Of a stretch of DNA of 5,660 nucleotides, positions 1-4,335 are shown piece after piece. Within the stretch, counting starts at the first letter, position 1. Each line of letters opens with the position of its first letter. The translations under genes were made by a program, and so were the position numbers. The notes under the pieces were generated by a model. The model was given only the letters and a program-made list of their open reading frames with translations, was not told where the DNA came from and ran no database searches. The stretch is from Planctomycetota bacterium (lineage in GTDB: Bacteria > Planctomycetota > UBA1135 > GCA-002686595): assembly GCA_011524785.1 (NCBI GenBank), contig WTJQ01000049.1:1-5660 (forward strand). The letters run 5' to 3'.

Positions 1-558
1 ATCAAGGGGTCGCGCTTCCTGGCGTGCCTGGCGCCGTGCGGGACCGAGGAGGAGGCCAAGGCGTTCCTGGCCAGCGTTCGGGAGCGCTTCCGGGACGCGC
101 GGCACCACTGCTTCGCGTGGCGACTGGGGAGCGGGACGGCGGCCATCACCCGCAGCTCCGACGACGGGGAGCCGTCCGGCTCGGCGGGCCGGCCGATCCT
201 GATGCAGCTCGAGGGGCACGAGGTGACCGACGTCGCGTGCGTGGTGGTGCGCTGGTTCGGGGGCGTGAAGCTCGGGGTCGGCGGTCTGGTGCGTGCCTAT
301 GGCGGCGCGGCTGGGAAGGCCCTCGACCGCGCTCCCCTCGTCACGCGGCCGATCACGGTCGAGCTGCGGCTGGCCTATCCCTGGGAGTGCTCCAGCGCCG
401 TGCAGGCGGTGCTGCACGCGCACGGCCTGGACGCGGGGCAGGCCACCTTCGGGGCCGCCGTCGAGCAGCGCCTCGCGGTCCCGGTGAGCCAGGCCGACCG
501 GATCGCCAGCGAGCTGCGCGAGCGCAGCGCCGGACGCGTCGCCGTGGAGCGCGGCTGA
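1..558 (+). CDS. yigZ: YigZ/IMPACT family protein (UPF0029), 5' partial
   Basis: The reading frame is open from base 1 to the TGA at 556-558, giving 185 visible residues; the start codon lies outside the window. It begins with IKGSRFLA, the conserved N-terminal KGSRF motif of the family, so only about 10-20 residues are missing compared with E. coli YigZ (about 204 aa). The IMPACT N-terminal domain (visible residues 1-110) shows H-C-F-A-W (36-40), the hallmark SDDGEPSGSAGRPIL (53-67) and VVRWFGGVKLGVGGLVRAYG (82-101). The rest (about 118-180) matches the position of the small DUF1949 ferredoxin-like domain. The eukaryotic relative IMPACT regulates GCN2 through translation; the bacterial protein's biochemical role is not settled and may be ribosome- or nucleic-acid-related. 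The next gene begins 70 nt downstream with its own promoter-like motif. Family assignment is very secure. Confidence 0.93.
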   Translation: MKGSRFLACLAPCGTEEEAKAFLASVRERFRDARHHCFAWRLGSGTAAITRSSDDGEPSGSAGRPILMQLEGHEVTDVACVVVRWFGGVKLGVGGLVRAYGGAAGKALDRAPLVTRPITVELRLAYPWECSSAVQAVLHAHGLDAGQATFGAAVEQRLAVPVSQADRIASELRERSAGRVAVERG

Positions 559-616
559 TCCGGCGATTCGCGCGGAAAAGCCGCGATCTCCCCCGGGGAG
601 GGGTCCGCGAGCGGCC

Positions 617-622
617 TACGCT
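617..622 (+). promoter_or_regulatory. Candidate -10 element (TACGCT) of slyD, leaderless start
   Basis: TACGCT fits the TANNNT -10 pattern and ends 6 nt before the ATG at 629. Transcription would therefore begin at or next to the A of the start codon. No Shine-Dalgarno sequence is placed to serve this start: the G-rich run at 595-603 is about 26 nt away. No clear -35 is visible. The same arrangement recurs before other genes here, which is the main support. Confidence 0.4.
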
Positions 623-628
623 CGCCGG

Positions 629-1123
629 ATGGAAACCCAGACCATCGGCGACGGGAAGGTCGTCACCATCCACTACACCCTCACGCTCGACAGCGGTGAG
701 GTCGCCGACAGCTCGGCCGGCCGCGACCCCCTCGCCTACCTCCACGGCGCCCAGAACATCATCCCCGGGCTCGAGAGCCAGCTCGCAGGCAAGGCCCCCG
801 GCGACAAGCTGGACGTCAAGGTCCAGCCCGAGGACGGGTACGGCCCCCGCAACGACGAGGCCGTCCAGAAGGTCCCCCGCTCGGCCTTCCCGGCGGACGT
901 GGACCTGCAGGAGGGCCTGAGCTTCCAGGCCCAGGACCCGAACGGTCACCCCCTGATGGGCACCATCGCGGCCCTCGAGGACGACGAGGTCACCGTCGAC
1001 TTCAACCACCCCCTCGCCGGGCAGACCCTCAACTTCGCGGTCGAGGTCATCGGCGTGCGCGAGCCCACCGCCGAGGAGGTCCAGCACGGCCACGTGCACG
1101 GGCCCGGCGGGCACCAGCACTGA
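629..1123 (+). CDS. slyD: SlyD-type FKBP peptidyl-prolyl cis-trans isomerase
   Basis: This 164-residue cytoplasmic protein is an FKBP-type prolyl isomerase and chaperone of the SlyD group. The split FKBP domain is visible: TIHYTLTLDSGEVADSS (13-29), then the motif DPLAYLHGAQNIIPGLE (33-49) and GDKLDVKVQPEDGYG (58-72). The insert-in-flap chaperone domain follows (about 75-122), and the FKBP fold closes with NHPLAGQTLNFAVEVIGVRE (126-145). The tail EEVQHGHVHGPGGHQH holds five histidines (153, 155, 157, 162, 164). It resembles the start of the E. coli SlyD metal-binding tail but is much shorter and has no cysteine, so some metal binding is possible but a high-capacity nickel store is unlikely. 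There is no signal peptide, which supports a cytosolic location. The ATG at 629 is the only start that fits the domain. A strong hairpin 27 nt after the stop makes this a likely single-gene transcript. Confidence 0.95.
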   Translation: METQTIGDGKVVTIHYTLTLDSGEVADSSAGRDPLAYLHGAQNIIPGLESQLAGKAPGDKLDVKVQPEDGYGPRNDEAVQKVPRSAFPADVDLQEGLSFQAQDPNGHPLMGTIAALEDDEVTVDFNHPLAGQTLNFAVEVIGVREPTAEEVQHGHVHGPGGHQH

Positions 1124-1150
1124 TCCAGACGCGCCACCCGCAAGGGTGCT

Positions 1151-1190
1151 CGAGACGAGGGCGACTCCACGGAGCCGCCCTCGTCTCGTT
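1151..1190 (+). terminator. Strong hairpin terminator after slyD
   Basis: CGAGACGAGGGCG (1151-1163) and CGCCCTCGTCTCG (1176-1188) form a perfect 13-bp stem. The 12-nt loop can fold further through CTCC/GGAG. Only TT follows the stem, so it is not a textbook T-tract intrinsic terminator, but its stability and its position 27 nt after the slyD stop fit transcript termination. It isolates slyD from the selenoprotein gene at 1280. The remaining 1191-1279 holds only two weak hairpins (TCCC-GCGA-GGGA at 1204-1215 and CCGAG/CTCGG at 1220-1233). Confidence 0.7.
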
Positions 1191-1279
1191 CCATCGGAGG
1201 ATCTCCCGCGAGGGACCGCCCGAGGCCCCTCGGCCCCGCGCGTGCATCCGGGGAACGAGGACCGCCGAACACCCTGCCG

Positions 1280-1831
1280 ATGGCCACGCAGCTCTCACCC
1301 GAGGTCCTCGACGCGCCGCGCCAGGGGCGTCACCTCCCGGACCCGCCCACGCTCCGCTCGGTGCTGGGTGACCTCCGGCTGCTGGTCTTCCCACGGCACT
1401 TCGGCTGAACGTTCTGCCGCCAGTGGGTGGCGGAGCTGCGCCGGGCGTGCAGCGAGAACGAGGGGCTCCCCCAGCCGGTGATCGTGCACCTCGGCACCGT
1501 CGAGGACGGCGACCGCTTCCTCGGCGACGCGTGGCCGGACGTGCAGTCGATCGCGGACGCCGACATGGACGTGCGCGCGGCGCTCGGGGTCTCGCGCGGG
1601 CGCGTGGGCCAGCTGCTGGGCCTGGCGTCGATGGCGGCCGGCCTGCGATCCGTGCGGGCGGGGCACAAGCAGACGCGCCCGGTCGGCGACCCCTGGATGA
1701 TGCCGGGGGCCTTCCTGGCCCAGGGGGACCAGGTCCTGTGGTCCCACGAGTTCCGGCACGCAGGGGACCACCCCTCGACCGCGGCCCTGCTCGCCGCGGT
1801 GGCCACGCTCCGCGCCGAGCCTTCGGTCTGA
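1280..1831 (+). CDS. Selenocysteine-containing peroxiredoxin-like (AhpC/TSA-type) protein, UxxC motif, in-frame TGA
   Basis: Reading from ATG 1280 to the TGA at 1829-1831 gives 183 residues if the in-frame TGA at 1406-1408 is read as selenocysteine (Sec43). Both sides of that TGA are clearly one protein. Upstream is a family-like N-terminus ending LRLLVFPRHFG (32-42); then comes Sec43-T-F-C46-R-Q-W-V-A-E-L; the later part has IADADMDVRAALGV and the C-terminal GDPWMMPGAFLA...HEFRHAGDHPS. This matches the thioredoxin-fold AhpC/TSA-2 (PRXL2-like) group, whose members carry H-F-G-C-x-F-C-R, so the TGA falls exactly on the first, nucleophilic Cys. The likely role is cytosolic thiol-dependent peroxide or disulfide reduction; the substrate is unknown. 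A hairpin of the bacterial SECIS type follows the TGA. Translation starting at 1427 (GTG) would lose the active site and is not credible. There is no Shine-Dalgarno; CACCCT lies 4 nt before the ATG. Decoding needs SelA/B/C/D, none of which is in this window. The alternative, a nonsense mutation of TGC to TGA, is less likely given the hairpin and the intact downstream frame. Confidence 0.85.
1414..1435 (+). promoter_or_regulatory. Putative bacterial SECIS element for Sec43
   Basis: CCGCCA (1417-1422) and TGGCGG (1428-1433) form a perfect 6-bp stem capped by the 5-nt loop GTGGG (1423-1427). The stem extends by C1414-G1435 and T1415-A1434 with G1416 bulged. The loop begins 14 nt after the TGA (17 nt from its T) and its first base is G. 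Bacterial SECIS elements are coding-region hairpins just after the UGA with a G at the start of the apical loop, bound by SelB; this hairpin has that layout. It is short, and no folding program was run. Confidence 0.65.
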
Positions 1832-1907
1832 GGCTGCTTCGGGCCCGGACCACCTCCCAGGGTTCTCCCCAGGGGTTCGGCTCGCCCGTTTCGAGTCCAA
1901 TGGGCGC

Positions 1908-2969
1908 ATGAACGAGAACACGCCCCGCGGGCTGCGCTGGACCATTCGCGGCCTGTCGATCCTCCTGTTCTTCCTCTTCGTGTGGCTCGAGGGGTTCGTG
2001 GTGGACGACCTCGGGTCCGTCGAGGGGCCCTCACGACAGCGGGTCATGTCCGGGAGCGTGCCCGAGGAGGTCGCAGCCCCCGCGCGCGAGGCGCGCCTGA
2101 AGGTCGACACGCTGACTCGGGAGATCGGGCGCCTCGAGCAGGTGAAGGCCAACCGCATCCAGACCCGGGAGTCGGCGAGCGCCACGCTCAACCAGATCCA
2201 GAGCTCGTACCAGTTCGAGGTGGAGCAGCAGCGGGCTCCCTCGGACGAGCTCGCGAAGGCCCTCGGCCAGGCGCAGGAGAGCTTCCTCGCGGCGAGTCGC
2301 GCCTACGAGGAGGCCAACCAGCGGATCGGCGAGCTGCAGGACGAGCTGGCCAGTGAGCAGGTCCGCCTGGAGTCCGCCGAGCGCCGGCTGCAGGTCGAGA
2401 AGGACCGCGTCGGACAGGAGAACATGGAGCTGTGGCGCGCGGCCGACGGGCGCCACCGCTTCCGGGTCGCGGCGAGCAAGCTGGCCTTCGTCGTCCCGGT
2501 GTTCCTGTTCGCGGCGTGGCTCACGGTCAGGCGCAAGGACTCGATCCTCGCACCGATCCACAAGGCCCTGCTCGTGGCCTCGTTCTGGTGGATCGGGGTC
2601 GTGATGTTCGAGCACTTCCCGCGCGAGTACTTCAAGTACATCGCGATCGGCGCCGCGATCCTGATCGTCCTGATGTTCCTCGTGCGCTCGCTCCGCAACG
2701 CGGCCCAGCCGCAGGAGGACGTCCTGCTCCGGCGGCGCCGCGAGGCCTACCAGGCGAGCCGCTGCCCCGAGTGCGCCTACCCGGTGCCGGCCGAGACAGG
2801 CGCAGCCATGGCGTGCGCCTCCTGCGGGGTGGAGCTCTTCGGCCCCTGCGCCGCGTGCTCCGAGATCCGCCACGTCCTGCTCCCCCACTGCCGGGCCTGC
2901 GGGGACGCCACGGACCGCTGGCGGGGGACCGGAGACGGCGAGGTGTTGGCCGAGGGCCAGCCCGGCTAG
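1908..2969 (+). CDS. Membrane protein with periplasmic coiled coil and C-terminal double zinc ribbon, unknown function
   Basis: I do not recognise a named family for the full 353-residue protein. Visible parts: an N-terminal membrane helix (about 13-31), a heptad-like, Glu/Gln/Arg/Ala-rich coiled coil (about 58-178), three further hydrophobic helices (about 191-207, 219-236, 243-260), then an RRRR stretch (275-278) and a zinc-ribbon module. The module has four CxxC knuckles: C286/C289, C303/C306, C314/C317 and C328/C331, the pattern of a double zinc ribbon (DZR). Positive charges (R7, R10 before TM1; RRK 208-210 after TM2; RRRR after TM4) predict N-in/C-in topology with the coiled coil in the periplasm and the zinc ribbon in the cytoplasm. 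The ATG at 1908 precedes the membrane anchor directly; TCCAAT ends 6 nt before it and no Shine-Dalgarno is present. The MscS-family gene begins 10 nt after the stop, so the two may be co-expressed. A scaffolding or channel-partner role is inference only. Confidence 0.85.
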   Translation: MNENTPRGLRWTIRGLSILLFFLFVWLEGFVVDDLGSVEGPSRQRVMSGSVPEEVAAPAREARLKVDTLTREIGRLEQVKANRIQTRESASATLNQIQSSYQFEVEQQRAPSDELAKALGQAQESFLAASRAYEEANQRIGELQDELASEQVRLESAERRLQVEKDRVGQENMELWRAADGRHRFRVAASKLAFVVPVFLFAAWLTVRRKDSILAPIHKALLVASFWWIGVVMFEHFPREYFKYIAIGAAILIVLMFLVRSLRNAAQPQEDVLLRRRREAYQASRCPECAYPVPAETGAAMACASCGVELFGPCAACSEIRHVLLPHCRACGDATDRWRGTGDGEVLAEGQPG

Positions 2970-2972
2970 GCT
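2946..2972 (+). promoter_or_regulatory. Candidate promoter of the MscS gene (TTGGCC / TAGGCT)
   Basis: TAGGCT (2967-2972) fits TANNNT and ends 7 nt before the ATG at 2980. TTGGCC (2946-2951) sits 15 nt upstream as a possible -35. The TAG of the hexamer is also the stop codon of the preceding gene, so promoter and stop codon share bases. If active, it would give a leaderless MscS transcript in addition to any readthrough. The call rests on motif and spacing only. Confidence 0.4.
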
Positions 2973-2979
2973 CTCGCCC

Positions 2980-4116
2980 ATGCGCATCGCGATCGCCGCC
3001 GCGGCCCTGCTGCCGCTCCTCTCCACCGCGGTCCTCGGCCAGTCCGAGGACGGGACCTCGACGCCCGCTGCCGCGGACTTGCAGGTCGCAGCAGCCCCGG
3101 AGTCCCAGGGTGCGGCAGCCCCGGAGTCCCAGGGTGTGGCAGGATCGGGGTCAGAGGGTGCTGCCGCCGCGGAGGCCGAGGAATCGGCGCCGCTCGACCT
3201 GGCCGCCGAGGCCAGCCGCGTCGCGGAGGATCCCGTGGGCTACCTCACCACCCTCGAGCAGCAGGTCGAGGCCTGGCTCGCGGCGAACGGGCTCGGGCTG
3301 CTGACCAAGGTCGTGGTCTTCATCGGACTGATGCTGCTCACGAAGCTCGTGGCCGGCATGGCCGAGGGCCTCATGCGCCGCGCGCTCCAGCGCTCGCGCA
3401 TCAAGGTGTCGGACCTGCTCACGCGCTTCGCCGTCAACACGACCCGGCGCGTCGTCCTGTTCCTCGGCCTCCTGCTCGCCCTCGGCACGGTGGGCATCTC
3501 CATCGGCCCGTTCCTCGCAGGCTTCGGCGTGGTCGGCTTCGTGGTCGGCTTCGCGCTCCAGGAGACCATGGGCAACTTCGCCGCCGGCGTCATGATCCTG
3601 CTGTACCGGCCCTTCGACGTCGGGGACACCGTCAGCGCCGGAGGGGTCACGGGCAAGGTCGAGGACATGAGCCTGGTGAACACCACCTTCCTCACGCCCG
3701 ACAACCAGACGATCCTCGTGCCCAACGGCAAGATCTGGGGCGACACGATCGTGAACGTCACCTCCAACGCCACGCGCCGCGTCGACCTGGTGGCATCGAT
3801 CGCCTACGAGGACGACCTGGACGAGGCGGAGGCCATCCTCCGCAGGCTCTGCAGCGACCACCCCAAGGTGCTCGCCGAGCCCGAGCCCGTGGTCCGCATG
3901 GCGAGCCTCGGGGAGTCCTCGGTGGACTTCCAGGTGCGCCCCTGGGCCCGGACCGAGGACTACTGGGACGTCCACTTCGAGCTGCTGCGGTCGATCAAGG
4001 TGGCCTTCGACGCCGCCGGGATCTCGATCCCCTACCCCCAGCGCCAGGTCCACGTCACCCGGCTCGGCGAGGTCGACGCGGAGGAGCAGGCCGCGGCGGA
4101 CGCCGGGGGCGCCTAG
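2980..4116 (+). CDS. MscS-family mechanosensitive ion channel
   Basis: This 378-residue inner-membrane channel should open under membrane tension and release solutes during hypo-osmotic shock. It begins with a signal peptide (about 1-20, MRIAIAAAALLPLLSTAVLG), then a low-complexity Ala/Glu/Ser-rich periplasmic tail (21-75) and three TM helices (about 107-127, 155-173, 175-205). The pore-lining TM3 runs GFGVVGFVVGFALQETMGNF (181-200) followed by AAGVMILLYRPFDVGD. The beta domain follows with GKVEDMSLVNTTFLTPDNQT and the strongly diagnostic IVPNG-like ILVPNGKIWGDTIVN (245-259). The C-terminal alpha/beta domain ends IPYPQRQVHV (350-359). E. coli MscS has 286 residues; the excess is the N-terminal secreted tail and a short acidic C-terminus. 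Gate leucines L105 and L109 of E. coli align with F187 and F191. The start is fixed by the signal peptide. Many genomes carry several MscS paralogues, so no symbol is given. Confidence 0.96.
   Translation: MRIAIAAAALLPLLSTAVLGQSEDGTSTPAAADLQVAAAPESQGAAAPESQGVAGSGSEGAAAAEAEESAPLDLAAEASRVAEDPVGYLTTLEQQVEAWLAANGLGLLTKVVVFIGLMLLTKLVAGMAEGLMRRALQRSRIKVSDLLTRFAVNTTRRVVLFLGLLLALGTVGISIGPFLAGFGVVGFVVGFALQETMGNFAAGVMILLYRPFDVGDTVSAGGVTGKVEDMSLVNTTFLTPDNQTILVPNGKIWGDTIVNVTSNATRRVDLVASIAYEDDLDEAEAILRRLCSDHPKVLAEPEPVVRMASLGESSVDFQVRPWARTEDYWDVHFELLRSIKVAFDAAGISIPYPQRQVHVTRLGEVDAEEQAAADAGGA
3091..3162 (+). repeat. 24-bp tandem repeat, three copies, in the MscS N-terminal tail
   Basis: Copies lie at 3091-3114, 3115-3138 and 3139-3162. 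The first two differ at one base (position 23: C/T); the third keeps the frame and the AGGGTG end but is diverged inside. They encode AAPESQGA, AAPESQGV and AGSGSEGA (residues 38-61), just after the signal peptide. As the unit is a multiple of 3, copy-number change would lengthen or shorten the tail without breaking the channel. Confidence 0.85.
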
Positions 4117-4120
4117 TGGC

Positions 4121-4314
4121 GATCATATAGATACCAGATTAACACTAATTGGGGCCGAGCGGCGCCATGAGATGCCGCGGAACCGGCACCCCTGGCCAGA
4201 GGGCAGCATTCGTCGATCTGGTCCATACAACTGAACTTGGGGTGCATCTGATACCCCTCCAAGGACCTACCGGCGCCAAGGAATTCCCCGTATTGTACTT
4301 GATCGTATAATACC
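4121..4314 (+). repeat. Imperfect direct repeat pair at the ends of the AT-rich gap
   Basis: GATCATATAGATACC (4121-4135) and GATCGTATAATACC (4301-4314) differ by one substitution and one 1-nt gap. They lie 180 nt apart, the first 5 nt after the MscS stop codon, the second within the promoter region of the ATPase gene. They may be paired protein-binding sites or the scars of a small insertion. Chance similarity between AT-rich stretches is possible. Confidence 0.45.
4290..4313. promoter_or_regulatory. Operator-like dyad upstream of the ATPase gene
   Basis: The arms GTATTGTAC (4290-4298) and GTATAATAC (4305-4313) are complementary over 9 positions with one G/T mismatch, separated by the 6-nt spacer TTGATC. 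The right arm contains a perfect TATAAT (4306-4311) and the spacer is a plausible -35, so a protein bound here would block the promoter. It could equally form an RNA hairpin if transcribed. Confidence 0.5.
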
Positions 4315-4328
4315 GAACCTGCCATCCT
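4299..4328 (+). promoter_or_regulatory. Candidate promoter(s) of the ATPase gene
   Basis: Two readings are possible. TTGATC (4299-4304) and CATCCT (4323-4328) with an 18-nt spacer place the start of transcription at the ATG 4336, matching the leaderless pattern of neighbouring genes. Alternatively TATAAT (4306-4311) is the -10, giving a leader of about 18 nt without a Shine-Dalgarno; its -35 is then poor (TTCCCC, 4284-4289). Sequence alone does not decide. Confidence 0.4.
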
Positions 4329-4335
4329 CGCCCCC

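Larger units (their letters stand above)
4117..4335. other. Lower-GC intergenic region between the MscS gene and the ATPase gene
   Basis: This 219-nt gap is about 56% G+C by hand count, against roughly 70% in the genes, with the most AT-rich parts at both ends (4121-4150 and 4290-4313). No convincing gene is seen: a 79-codon antisense reading frame (4352 to 4113) has no recognisable motif. It contains an imperfect direct repeat at its ends, a dyad near the next gene, a small ATTA/TAAT inverted repeat (4138-4149), and a hairpin in which CTTGGGGT (4236-4243) can pair with ACC (4253-4255) and CCAAG (4259-4263) around a 3-nt bulge. No hairpin with a T tract marks the end of the MscS transcript. 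Confidence 0.6.

Noticed and set aside
571..600. Hairpins CGCGG/CCGCG and CTCCC/GGGAG as a terminator after yigZ
   Set aside because: Stems are only 5 bp each and no T tract follows; too weak to list as a terminator.
24..920. + strand 298-codon frame overlapping yigZ and slyD
   Set aside because: Arg/Gly/Ala/Pro-rich shadow in a different frame from the two recognised proteins.
1427..1831. A 134-residue protein starting at GTG 1427 (M-A-E-L-R-R...)
   Set aside because: It would begin 4 codons after the C of the UxxC motif, inside the helix of the thioredoxin fold, and lose the active site. The same frame continues upstream through the TGA to a family-like N-terminus at ATG 1280.
1280..1831. 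Pseudogene by nonsense mutation or sequencing error at the TGA
   Set aside because: Not excluded, but the TGA replaces precisely the catalytic Cys, the rest of the frame is intact and strongly coding, and a SECIS-like hairpin lies at the expected distance.
1818..1835. Hairpin AGCCT/AGGCT straddling the stop of the selenoprotein gene
   Set aside because: Only 5 bp with an 8-nt loop and no T tract; probably chance in GC-rich sequence.
1295..2191. Antisense reading frame opposite the selenoprotein and the start of the coiled-coil gene
   Set aside because: It overlaps two convincing + strand genes and their intergenic region and shows only Arg/Pro-rich shadow sequence.
3151..4053. Antisense 300-codon reading frame opposite the MscS gene
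   Set aside because: The product is His/Asp/Gly-rich, typical of the complement of a GC-rich gene; the + strand is an unmistakable MscS.
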